Of a DNA stretch of 64,000 nt, positions 15,999 to 24,800 are shown one piece after another (position 1 is the stretch's first letter; each line of letters starts with the position of its first letter). The notes beneath the pieces are model-generated. The model was not told where the DNA came from and did no database searches. It was given only the letters and a program-made list of their open reading frames with translations. The stretch comes from Evansella caseinilytica (GTDB lineage: Bacteria; Bacillota; Bacilli; Bacillales; Salisediminibacteriaceae): the NCBI RefSeq assembly GCF_900107275.1, contig NZ_FNPI01000004.1, positions 285,256 to 349,255 on the forward strand. Reading direction: 5' to 3'. A program made the position numbers and the translations under genes.

Positions 15999-16785
15999 GC
16001 AGAAACGAATTCCAATTATCCCGCTGAAGCAAAAGCTTTTTACAGTCGGTGTTCTCGTTGTCGTTTTGAGCTTATATGCAGCGGCATCGATTTTCACCGG
16101 TTCTTCGCCGGCTCGGTTTATGAACGGCATCCCGGAAATGTTCAATTTTATTATTAACGACCTTATCCCTCCGAATTGGAGCTATTACGAACGAGTTTTC
16201 CCGGCGCTGCTGGAGACGTGGAATATCGCTCTGCTAAGCACTTCCTTAGCGGTTGTCTTCTCCCTGCCGATCAGCTTTTTGGCCGCGGGGAATATCAATA
16301 AAAAACTGTGGCTTTACCATCCGGTCAGATTTGCCTTGAATGTTTTACGGACCATCCCGGACATGATCCTGGCGGTAATGTTCGTTGCGATTGTCGGACT
16401 CGGCGCCCTCGCAGGGGTATATGCTTTATTTTTCTTTTCTCTGGGAATCCTTATTAAGCTGATCAGTGAAACCGTGGAAGCGATTGATCCCGGTCCGCTG
16501 GAAGCCATCCGCGCAACCGGCGGCAATATTTTGCAAATTATTTGGTTCGGAGCGTTGCCGCAAATTTTGCCGCAGTATGTTTCCTACAGCCTCTATGTTT
16601 TGGAAATCAACGTGCGCGCGTCGCTTGTTTTAGGATTTGTCGGCGCAGGCGGCATCGGACTAATTCTTAAACAGCAAATGTCCTTGTTTAATTACGGCAA
16701 CATTGCCATGATCATCTTTATTACCTTCATCGGGGTAACGATCATTGATACACTGAGCACGAGCTTGAGAAAGAGGTTAGTATAA
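15991..16785 (+). CDS. phnE: PhnE-like ABC transporter permease, first copy
   Basis: A 264-residue membrane protein with about six helices. The ATPase-contact (EAA) loop is EAIRATGGNILQIIWFGALP near residue 170, and the C-terminal half has VSYSLYVLEINVRASLVLGF with GAGGIGLIL, which is diagnostic of PhnE. GGTGGGGG lies 9 bases before the ATG, inside the end of phnC. It shares the same core (Y.LYxxEIxVRxSxVLGxVGAGGxG) with the next gene, so the pair came from a duplication and likely forms a heterodimeric channel. Confidence 0.92.
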   Translation: MDKQKRIPIIPLKQKLFTVGVLVVVLSLYAAASIFTGSSPARFMNGIPEMFNFIINDLIPPNWSYYERVFPALLETWNIALLSTSLAVVFSLPISFLAAGNINKKLWLYHPVRFALNVLRTIPDMILAVMFVAIVGLGALAGVYALFFFSLGILIKLISETVEAIDPGPLEAIRATGGNILQIIWFGALPQILPQYVSYSLYVLEINVRASLVLGFVGAGGIGLILKQQMSLFNYGNIAMIIFITFIGVTIIDTLSTSLRKRLV

Positions 16786-17591
16786 TGAAGCCGTCATTAG
16801 ATATTCGTACGATTAAAAATCCGAAGCGCATGAAATATTGGTGGACATTTGTCGGTATTACCATATTTATGACGTTGTTATATTATGTCGCTTTTACACA
16901 AACAAATTTATCTACACGGAATTCCATATGGGATGCCGGTCCGCTACTTAAAAGGTTTTTCTGGGATCCGTTTTTTATGCCGGAAATACACGACAAAATT
17001 CCTACCTATATTCACGCGATGCTGGAAACCGTGGCCATCGCCTATGCCGGTACGTTAATCGGAGCTGTCCTCGCAATTCCTGTCGGCTTTTTAGCCGCAG
17101 CAAATATCGGTGGGCATTTCTCGTTTATCGGTAAAGGGATTTTGAATGCTGTCCGGGCATTTCCGGAAATTTTATTTGCGATTATTTTCGTTGCTTCCGT
17201 CGGAATGGGGCCATATGCCGGGGTGTTAGCTATCGGTATTAATTCCATTGGCATGCTCGGGAAACTGTATGCGGAAGTCATTGAATCGATTGATATGGAG
17301 ATTATTCATACATTGAAAGCGACCGGTGCGAGCAAAATTCAAATCTGGGTATTCGGTGTTATTCCCCAGGTCATTCCGGAATTTTGCTCCTATGCCTTAT
17401 ACCGTTATGAAATTGATGTGCGTTCATCGACAGTTTTAGGTATCGTCGGCGCCGGCGGGGTAGGAGCACCGTTGATTTTAGCTGCCAATTCCCGAAAATG
17501 GGAAGAAGTCGGGATGATGCTCGTAGTAATTATTTTGACCGTTACGATCATCGATCTGATCAGTACAAATATTCGCAAGCGCATTGTTTAA
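16785..17591 (+). CDS. phnE: PhnE-like ABC transporter permease, second copy
   Basis: A 268-residue permease that follows the first copy with a TAATG overlap. It has six likely membrane helices, the EAA loop HTLKATGASKIQIWVFGVIP and the PhnE core RYEIDVRSSTVLGIVGAGG. The only start with coupling to the previous stop is the ATG at 16785. It ends the operon, and a strong terminator follows. Together with the first PhnE, PhnC and PhnD it makes a complete importer. Confidence 0.92.
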   Translation: MKPSLDIRTIKNPKRMKYWWTFVGITIFMTLLYYVAFTQTNLSTRNSIWDAGPLLKRFFWDPFFMPEIHDKIPTYIHAMLETVAIAYAGTLIGAVLAIPVGFLAAANIGGHFSFIGKGILNAVRAFPEILFAIIFVASVGMGPYAGVLAIGINSIGMLGKLYAEVIESIDMEIIHTLKATGASKIQIWVFGVIPQVIPEFCSYALYRYEIDVRSSTVLGIVGAGGVGAPLILAANSRKWEEVGMMLVVIILTVTIIDLISTNIRKRIV

Positions 17592-17674
17592 CTGTTTTAA
17601 GCAAAGCTTGCTTCCCTTCGCGTTTGGCTTGAAGGGGTCTCAAAGCGACAAAATGGACGACACACCTGACAAAT

Positions 17675-17741
17675 AAAACGCCGGGAGGCTAAACGAAACC
17701 CTTTTTTACAGTGGCTTCGTTAGTAACCTCCAGGCGTTTTC
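17675..17741 (+). terminator. Terminator of the phn-type operon
   Basis: AAAACGCC-GGGAGG and CCTCC-A-GGCGTTTT form the outer stem, with AACGAA and TTCGTT pairing inside and a short T run after it (CTATTTTTG). It lies 84 bases past the second permease stop. Confidence 0.85.
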
Positions 17742-17822
17742 TATTTTTGTGAAGACATTGTGCACATTTCTTATGCCTTGATTACTTCTTTTATCACGGC
17801 AGCAGGGAAATCAATTTATTTC

Positions 17823-17871
17823 TTGCAAAACTAATACCATTAGTTATAAAATAAAACTAATGGTATTAGTT
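17823..17871 (+). promoter_or_regulatory. Promoter with two TetR-type operators
   Basis: AACTAATACCATTAGTT at 17829-17845 and its exact reverse complement AACTAATGGTATTAGTT at 17855-17871 are each inverted repeats (ACTAAT-N3-ATTAGT) and stand 26 bases apart. TTGCAA at 17823-17828 and TATAAA at 17845-17850 make a promoter whose spacer is filled by the first operator. The second lies over the likely transcription start. The TetR regulator made by this operon is the obvious ligand. Confidence 0.8.
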
Positions 17872-17892
17872 TTATGATTGGAGAGGATGAAG

Positions 17893-18615
17893 ATGAAAAG
17901 AACAACGGTAAACGACATTCATCAATTAGCGTTTCTCCCGAACGCCTTCCCGGTGAATTGCTACTTTGTCGAGGAAGCGCAGACCTTGACGCTAATCGAT
18001 ACTGCGCTTCCTTTCAGCGCAAACGGGATTTTAAAGGCTGCAGCAGCCATTGGCAAGCCGATCACAAACATCGTTTTGACGCATGCGCATGATGATCATG
18101 TGGGAGCTTTGGATACCTTAAAGAGCCGGCTTCCTGATGCACGCGTATATATTTCCAAGAGGGATGCCCGACTTTTGGAGGGAGATCGCAGCCTTGAACC
18201 GGGGGAAACGTTGCCCATTCGCGGCGGTGTTCCGAAAAACGTAACCACCCGCGCAGATGAATTTATTGAAGAAGGCGATGCGATCGGCTCGCTTGTTGTT
18301 ATCGCTACGCCGGGTCACACTCCAGGATCGATGTCCTTTTTTGATCCGCGACATCACGCGTTGATTGTAGGGGACACCTTTCAAACAAGGGGAGGTGTTG
18401 CCGTCAGCGGCCACTTACAGCTTACCTTTCCGTTCCCGGCGTTGGCGACGTGGAACAGGGAGGAAGCGTTGGAAAGTGCTAAGAAGCTGCTGGAATGGAA
18501 GCCGGAGTTGCTCGCTGTCGGACATGGAAAAATGATCATGGCCCCGCTGGAAACAATGAACAAAGCTATCGAAAACGCAGAAGCTGTCTTTGCAAATAGC
18601 GGAAAGAAAGGATGA
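17893..18615 (+). CDS. Metallo-beta-lactamase-fold hydrolase (YflN type)
   Basis: A 240-residue member of the metallo-beta-lactamase superfamily. The di-metal site is complete: H64-A-H-D-D-H69 in VLTHAHDDHVGALD, the His of ATPGHTPGSMSFF, the Asp of LIVGDTF and the His of LLAVGHGKMI near the end. The family cleaves esters, thioesters, lactones or nucleic acids; this short form resembles YflN and similar enzymes of unknown substrate. The ATG at 17893 follows GGAGAGG by 6 bases. The stop overlaps the start of the TetR gene, so enzyme and regulator are cotranscribed from a promoter with two operators. Confidence 0.87.
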   Translation: MKRTTVNDIHQLAFLPNAFPVNCYFVEEAQTLTLIDTALPFSANGILKAAAAIGKPITNIVLTHAHDDHVGALDTLKSRLPDARVYISKRDARLLEGDRSLEPGETLPIRGGVPKNVTTRADEFIEEGDAIGSLVVIATPGHTPGSMSFFDPRHHALIVGDTFQTRGGVAVSGHLQLTFPFPALATWNREEALESAKKLLEWKPELLAVGHGKMIMAPLETMNKAIENAEAVFANSGKKG

Positions 18616-19208
18616 TGGCATTGTCACCTCGTGCCGGATTGGATTCAGTGAAAATAGTACAGGCAGCAAGCGAAGTTGCGGACAGGCATGGAGCGGAAGC
18701 TGTAACTATCGCAACCATCGCCAGAAAATTAAACGTGCGACCGCCTTCATTGTATAATCATGTAGCTGGGTTGCGGGAACTCAAAACGATGTTGGCGGTA
18801 CATGGAGGAAAGCAATTATATCATTCACTTAAGCAGGAAGTGGGGGAGCAACAGGGAGAAGAAGCGGTGCTTGCACTCGGAAAAGCATATATTGCTTATA
18901 CAAGAGCACACCCAGGGCTGTATGAGTTTACGCTGCGGGCACCAGATCCGGAAGCGGCAGAGCTACAAGAGGTCGCCAGCAGTTTATTGCAATTAATTAT
19001 TGACATGCTTGGAACGTATCATTTAGAAAAAGAGGACATTCTCCACGCCGTCCGCGGCCTGCGAAGCATTTTGCACGGCTTTTCTTCCCTGGAGCAAAAA
19101 GGAGGCTTTGGCATGCCCCTCAATCTGGACGAAAGCCTGGAATATATGCTCACTTCCTATATCAGCGGGGTGAGGAATGGAGGACAGCAACGAGATACTG
19201 AGAAGTAG
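18612..19208 (+). CDS. TetR-family regulator with WHG-type C-terminal domain
   Basis: A 198-residue repressor. The N-terminal helix-turn-helix reads AVTIATIARKLNVRPPSLYNH at residues 36-56, and the C-terminal part (LGKAYIAYTRAHPGLYEFTL, then LRSILHGFSSLE) matches the TetR_C_33/WHG type. It overlaps the hydrolase gene by four bases (ATGA). The most likely job is to repress its own operon through the paired operators at 17829-17871 until a small molecule, perhaps the substrate of the hydrolase, binds it. Confidence 0.9.
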   Translation: MMALSPRAGLDSVKIVQAASEVADRHGAEAVTIATIARKLNVRPPSLYNHVAGLRELKTMLAVHGGKQLYHSLKQEVGEQQGEEAVLALGKAYIAYTRAHPGLYEFTLRAPDPEAAELQEVASSLLQLIIDMLGTYHLEKEDILHAVRGLRSILHGFSSLEQKGGFGMPLNLDESLEYMLTSYISGVRNGGQQRDTEK

Positions 19209-19436
19209 AGGGGAACTGATTTTACATGAAAAGAACTCTACAAAAAACAATTGGAAAATAAAAGTTGGAGATTATTGAAAGGAGCATTCCTGTATGCCAA
19301 TATCCTTGTAATGGTTGAACAAAAAAAGTGCATTGCATATACCCCTGTCCGTTTTTTGTGATGATCCCAAGGGGGGGAGTGTGCCTTTTTTCACCCATTA
19401 CAAGGAATGTTCATGGTATTATTTACTATAGACGCA

Positions 19437-19610
19437 GAGAGCTGCCTTGGCGGGCGGCTCTTAGTTTTTCCAGCGGATGTTCAAAAAGTTGGGGAGTTTG
19501 TCTCTGTCTCACCGTTGCTCACGTCCTTTCCGGACACGTTCCGCAGCGTCGGATCAGTGCGCCTTGACTCATTTTGACTCAGACTTGTCCTCCTTTTTTG
19601 AACAGACACT
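19437..19610. repeat. Terminator hairpin plus diverged MITE copy
   Basis: The gap 19209-19667 has no gene. A hairpin AGAGC-T-GCC...GGCGGCTCT with TTTTT after it lies at 19437-19467. From 19475 to 19610 a diverged copy of the MITE-like repeat runs from GCGGATGTTCAAAAAG to CCTTTTTTGAACAGACAC; its ends match the copy at 13340 but the middle differs and is shorter. The first 200 bases of the gap show nothing I can name. Confidence 0.65.
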
Positions 19611-19667
19611 TAAATATCGATCTCCTGAATATGCTATGACGTTCCTTTATTAAAAGGAGCGAAACAA

Positions 19668-20243
19668 ATGAACGAGCAATCGATTACCTGGAATTTATTC
19701 CTGCCTGCACAGTCGGAAGAACAGTTGGAAAGATATTGTCATCATTGCGGAAAAAATGCAGTTTTCACTAATACCGGCATCAAACGGCATAATGCCAACG
19801 GCAAAACTATTCATCAATACGCAATATACAAATGCGAAAGGAATCACACATGGAACAAAAAGCTCGCCAGCTATAAGGCACGGGAAGAAAAAAACAAGCA
19901 AGAAAAGGAGCTTCTCCCGGAAAAACCGCCCATCACGTCGATAAAGAAAATCAATATCGACCATCTCGTGAGGGAAGGGGTGGAACTGCTTCTCATCCAT
20001 ATAGAAGGTGCAGAGGGAAGTCTGCGGATCGACAAAGTCCTGGCTGAACACATTCCTTCCTGGAGCCGGGCGGAAATCGTTGAAAGGATCAAAAACGGCC
20101 AAATCGTTGTCGATGGAGCGAACGTCAGCCAAGTCGTACTCTGCGCGCGCAGCAGACGATTGCTATTCGCTTGTAACGCCGTGACTTTCTGTTCTCTGAA
20201 CAATCCATTCATACCCAAAATGATGTTTACTTGTAACATATAA
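19668..20243 (+). CDS. Zinc-ribbon plus S4 domain protein, frameshifted near its end
   Basis: Residues 20-70 hold a DUF1062-like zinc-binding segment (ERYCHHCGKNAVF...YAIYKCERNHTWN) and residues 117-152 an S4 RNA-binding domain (LRIDKVLAEHIPSWSRAEIV, then KNGQIVVDGANV). The last 38 residues of the open frame do not look like S4 continuation. A different frame starting at 20132 reads SRTLRAQQTIAIRL and stops at 20174-20176, which is a normal S4 ending. One base has therefore been lost near 20125-20131, giving a protein with a wrong tail. AAAGGAG precedes the ATG. The role is unknown; RNA binding is likely from the fold. Confidence 0.72.
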   Translation: MNEQSITWNLFLPAQSEEQLERYCHHCGKNAVFTNTGIKRHNANGKTIHQYAIYKCERNHTWNKKLASYKAREEKNKQEKELLPEKPPITSIKKINIDHLVREGVELLLIHIEGAEGSLRIDKVLAEHIPSWSRAEIVERIKNGQIVVDGANVSQVVLCARSRRLLFACNAVTFCSLNNPFIPKMMFTCNI

Positions 20244-20251
20244 CAAAAGAA

Positions 20252-20324
20252 AAAGTTCGCCGACTCATCCACTTCGTTAGTTGGAGGTCGGCGAGCTTCA
20301 GCATGCGATGGAACTTTGTTTTTT
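20252..20324 (+). terminator. Nested terminator hairpin
   Basis: AAAGTTC and GAACTTT close an outer stem, and TCGCCGAC with GTCGGCGA an inner one. TTTTTT follows at 20319-20324. It serves the S4-domain gene. Confidence 0.75.
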
Positions 20325-20381
20325 AGAAAAGCTGTTTTTGTAAATGTTGTTCGCAAATCAACAGCTTTGACATGGAATTGT

Positions 20382-20570
20382 TCATTCCTGATCTTTATTT
20401 TTCTGACTGATCGCGACGGCTATTGCGGACAATCCTGCGACAATGGCTAATGGAATAGCTCTCGGTCCATGGGTCTCTGCAATATAATCTTGCTGATAAA
20501 CAATGATCAAAGAGATGGATGAGACTATCAGAATACCAACTAAAAGCCAATTAACTATTTGCTTTTCCAC
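20382..20570 (-). CDS. Small two-helix membrane protein
   Basis: A 62-residue protein with two hydrophobic segments, IVNWLLVGILIVSSISLIIV and IPLAIVAGLSAIAVAIS, joined by a short loop with QQDYIAETHGPR, and a charged tail QKNKDQE. The GTG start at 20570 follows AGTAGGGA, though the spacing is only fair. The frame is open further upstream, but that part reads as the tail of a broken neighbouring gene. I do not recognise the family; holin-like or toxin-like small proteins have this shape but nothing else supports that. Confidence 0.5.
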   Translation of the reverse strand: MEKQIVNWLLVGILIVSSISLIIVYQQDYIAETHGPRAIPLAIVAGLSAIAVAISQKNKDQE

Positions 20571-20904
20571 CGTTATTTCCCTACTTTCTATCAACAGAAT
20601 AATTTTTATTGCTGGTTTTCCCACTTCAGCATAATAAGTTTTCGACCATAGCTTTCCATCCCAATTCGATCGATGCTCTCGCACATTTTTACCTTGTGTG
20701 TATGCCTTCCTTTTTTATAATAAAAATCCCTACTAGAATACCCCTTGTCCGGACCGGTAAATTTAACTGTAACAGTTACTTCTTTGCTGCCAGAAGAGCT
20801 TAATCCAAAAGCTTTTTTTACAGAAGACTTCGCTCCACTCGGGATATCACCACTAAAAGAAGCAGAAATTGTAGAAGTGATTTTTTTGATTTTTCAATAA
20901 TCAT
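20571..20904 (-). pseudogene. Broken gene for an uncharacterised Bacillus protein
   Basis: On the minus strand an ATG at 20904 with AGAGGG in front starts MIIEKSKK, but the frame then ends early. A second frame continues TSTISASFSGDIPSGAKSS, then SKEVTVTVKFTGPDKGYSS and DFYYKKGRHTHKVK, and a third gives REHRSNWDGKLWSKTYYAE. Joined together these form one plausible protein with a beta-rich, Lys-rich character. The first shift lies in a run of seven A at about 20881-20887. The 5' end abuts a hairpin repeat, so part of the gene may also be missing. Confidence 0.55.
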
Positions 20905-20995
20905 CCCTCTAGCAACACTAGTAATAAAATACGGGACTGTATCAAAAGCCAAAACTATTTTAAAAAATATCAGGGCAATGGCTCCGCTCACTGCG

Positions 20996-21108
20996 CGCTC
21001 GATAGGAAAAAACCACTCCTATCGGGCTTTTGAAAAGATGCAGCGGCTTCGCGCATTGCTTCGGGGGTGTCTCAAAAGGGAAAAAACCTCCTTTTGAGAC
21101 ACCTCCAT
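20996..21108. repeat. Double-hairpin intergenic repeat, copy 1
   Basis: Two hairpins joined by about 40 bases: CTCGATAGGA...TCCTATCGGGC at 20999-21027 and GGTGTCTCAAAAGG...CCTTTTGAGACACC at 21066-21105. The same pair, in opposite order and orientation, is found at 45528-45629 with about 85% identity, and a partial copy ends the phnD gene. Each hairpin resembles a terminator. Confidence 0.75.
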
Positions 21109-21425
21109 TTCTCGGTTATTCCTTGGTCATATACATACCACTTGTCATATTCTCTATAATCCATTGTATGAAGTTCACCAAGGCTTTTAGAAAGATTAAC
21201 CGGCTCAAAATAGCCTAACAATACCTCTGTTTTGCCATCATTATTTACTAAAACCGGTTCGTTGTATTCAATAAAATTGTATCCTTCAAGGCTATCACCT
21301 GTCAGTTTTTCGATACTCTCAATCAATATTCCTTCCACTTCTCCAACCTCTTCAGCTTGGACAATACTTGTCAATGGCGAAATGAATAATGATAACAACA
21401 ATACAATTACTGCGAAAAGAGACAT
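21072..21425 (-). CDS. Small exported protein, end altered by a repeat
   Basis: A 117-residue protein with a signal peptide (LFAVIVLLLSLFISPLTSIVQAEE, cleavage likely after QA) and an acidic mature part: EVEGILIESIEKLTGDSLEG and YFEPVNLSKSLGELHTMDY. Its last residues (KWRCLKRRFFPF) are encoded by the hairpin of the adjacent repeat, so the natural C-terminus was probably cut when the repeat arrived. I do not recognise the family. GAGGA lies about 12 bases before the ATG. Confidence 0.6.
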   Translation of the reverse strand: MSLFAVIVLLLSLFISPLTSIVQAEEVGEVEGILIESIEKLTGDSLEGYNFIEYNEPVLVNNDGKTEVLLGYFEPVNLSKSLGELHTMDYREYDKWYVYDQGITEKWRCLKRRFFPF

Positions 21426-21808
21426 AAAAAGCTAATTCCTCACTTTTGCTAACACAATAATTCCTCCTGAATTGCATGTATTTTCCAACATCTCTTATTC
21501 TAGCATAGTGAAAAAGGATAATCGTTTACAAAATGGTAACAAACAGAGTTTGTTCAAAAAACCCGTGCATTTCTTCCGAACAGTACTGTTTCTGAGGAAA
21601 GAAAACGAGAAGCACTGCTGTGAGATGTTTTTAGCTTTCTGCACAGCAACAAAAACTGTATTCTTTTATATGAAACTATAATTTTTTTGCATACTAATTT
21701 CCTCTATTCATCAATATGAAATGTGTCAATTTTATGAACATCCTTCTTCAAATTTCCCACAAAATTCGATATAGTTAATGTATGGAGAAGGAAGGGGCAA
21801 GGACGTTT

Positions 21809-24800
21809 ATGACATTATTGACACGACAAGACGAGCACCAGGAGACGGAAACAATTGCATTTTCCACGGAAGAGCTTTTCCGGTTAAAAAAAGTTGCAGA
21901 TAAGCGGAAGCAAGCTACATTTGACATCGCGTTTTGCGGTCATTTTTCTGCAGGAAAATCTACGATGCTAAACACATTGCTTGGGGCGGAACTGCTGCCG
22001 ACAAGTCCGATACCTGCCAGCGCGAATACGATCGCGATCCAAAACGGCGGCTTACAGCTGTCCGTTCATGCGAAAAACGGGGAATCCAAGGCATACAAAG
22101 GGGAGATTCCTTGGGAGAAAGTGCGCGAGTGGGGGATGGATGGTCGGAAAATTTCGTCGTTGAATATTTTTGCTCCACTGCCATTCTTAGGAAAATGCGG
22201 CAGAATCATCGACACACCTGGAGTCGATTCGACAGATAGCACGCATGCCGCCGTCACGACAGAACAGCTGTACACAACGGATGTCATTGTATATATCATG
22301 GATTATAACCATGTTCAATCAGAAACGAATTTATATTTTTTGAAGCAGCTGTCTGATGAAAAAAAACCGCTGTTCCTTGTCATTAATCAAGTGGATAAGC
22401 ATAACGAGGACGAAATCGCCTTTTCTGCTTTCCGGGAATCGATAGAGGAATTGCTGCGCCGATGGGAAATTGATTATCTCGCGATGTATTTTACCTCAAT
22501 GAAAAAGCCGGATCACCGCAACAACGAGTTTTTGCAATTGGAGCGCGCACTAAAATCGCTGTTGCATCGCAGCAGCATGCTGATATCAAATGCACAACAT
22601 TTTCTGGAATACAGCTTTTACCGGTCAATAGAGAACCGGCTACAACAGGAAGAGCAAGAGCAGCGGGATACGATTGCGCAGGAATGGAAGGAAAAAACCG
22701 GATATGATGTTGCAGAGTTTGCAGCAGCTCACCGGCAGGCAAGCGAGAAAATGCAACAGCTTCGCACATACGACGACATCCTCCGGAAAAATTTTCATGA
22801 CGAGTTTAACGGCTTGTTTGCCAATGTCACCCTTTTTCCGTATTCGACCACCGAGCTGGCACGGAAATGGATCGAATCGTTGCAGCCAGGCTTCAAAGCG
22901 GGATTGCTTTTCTCCAGGAAAAAAACAGCGGAGGAACAGGACAAGCGCCTGGAAAATCTCGTCATGGAACTGCAGGATAAAGTAAAGACACAGCTACTTT
23001 TCCATCTTCAAAGCTATTTTCAGCAAACCAACCGGTTAACGCTGGCAAATGAAGAAGAATTTGATGCCGCATTGAAGGCGTTGTCATTTCAAGTAACCGG
23101 TGATTTTCTGAAAAGTCATGTAAAAAAAGAACTAACCGGCCGTGATTATGTTTACGTGTTCACTCATCAAATAACGTCGCTAATCGTTAAGGAAATCCGA
23201 AGAAAGGCGGCCGTGCTGCTTGAAGTGCAGATTGCGGGAATGCGGGACGATATTGCTCAGCAACACCGGCAGCTGGAAGTAAAATACGACGTGTTTCTTC
23301 AAGCGAAAAGCTGCCTCGCTGAACTGGAGCACGTGGAAGAGAAATATGCAAAGCTTCGACAGCACGTTAAAGATATTCTGCGGCAGCATCCTTCCGCCAA
23401 CGAATGGAAGCAGTTGATCAACGAGGCGATGCAGGGTACCTTTCCTGAATATCCGGAAGTCAGCCGGTCATTCTCCATTTCTCATGAAGTAAAGAAACCA
23501 GAGAAGACACAACCTTGGACAGGCAAAGTCGAAAGCGCTCCCGATTCGTTTTCTGAAGAGAAGGCGCTGGAAAAAATGCGTCATATTAAGAAAGTTTTAT
23601 TAGATTATCATGCATCTCCGCTGTTGGCAACCGATCGCACTCAGTTAATCAACAGAATCGACCGCTATGAACAGCGGACGTTTATTGTTTCGTTATTCGG
23701 CGGTTTCAGCGCCGGAAAATCAAGCTTTGCCAATGCTTTACTTGGCGAGGATATTCTCCCGGTGTCCCCCAATCCGACAACTGCCGCTGTTAATATTGTG
23801 GAAAAATCCTGCCCAGGCCACGCTCACGGTACAGCGACGGTGACGTTGAAATCACCTCAGCAATTGTCCGCGGAAATTAACGCCGCAGGAGAACGCTTAG
23901 GCGTGACACTGGATTTGGAACAATTGCCACGCTGGAAGGGGCAGCGTGAAGGATACAGCTCCAGTGGGCAAAAAACCGCTGTGGAATATTTACTGACTGT
24001 AAGAGACAGCCTGGCAACAACCGCCTTGACTTTAGGGGAAGAGCTGACGGTTTCTCATCGCGAACTAGCCGGCTGGATTGCCGAAGAAGTCAACGCCTGT
24101 CTGGTAGAAAAGGTTACGATTTACTACGACTGCCCGCTGACAGAAAGAGGAATCAAGCTGGTGGACACACCAGGCATTAACTCGATACACGGGCGGCACA
24201 CAAATGTTGCGATGAAGCAGTTAAAGGAATCGGATGCGATATTTTATTTAACGTATTACAATCATGCGTTTTCCAAGACGGATCAATATTTTTTGCAGCA
24301 AATCGGCCAGGTGAACGAAAGCTTCCAGCAGGATAAACTGTATTTTGTCATCAACGCCGCTGATTTAGCCGACAATGACAGCGAGCTGCAGGAAGTAAAA
24401 AATCACGTGACCGATCAACTAAAGGGCAATGGTATCGAAAATCCCCGCCTGCATCATGTATCTAGCAGGGAAGGACTTCAGGCAAAACAAACGGGCCATG
24501 ACGAGGCAACTGCTTTTACCGCATTTGAACAAACGTTCCATCATGAGACGATCGTTGAATTGAAGCGCCTGGCGTGGACGCTTCTAAACCGTGAACTGCG
24601 GCAATATTGCGAAAAAATCAACGACAGTATTTTGTTGATGTCGTCGGAAGCAAAAGAGCGGGCAGAGCAACGACCGCTGTTAGAGCATAAAATCGCGCAG
24701 TTGACGAAGCTGGTGGAAAGCGCTTCGTTCCATTCCGTACGCCGGGATAGTCAGCTTGAATTGGAGCAGCTGCTGCTTTATTTAAAAGAACGGATGAAAA

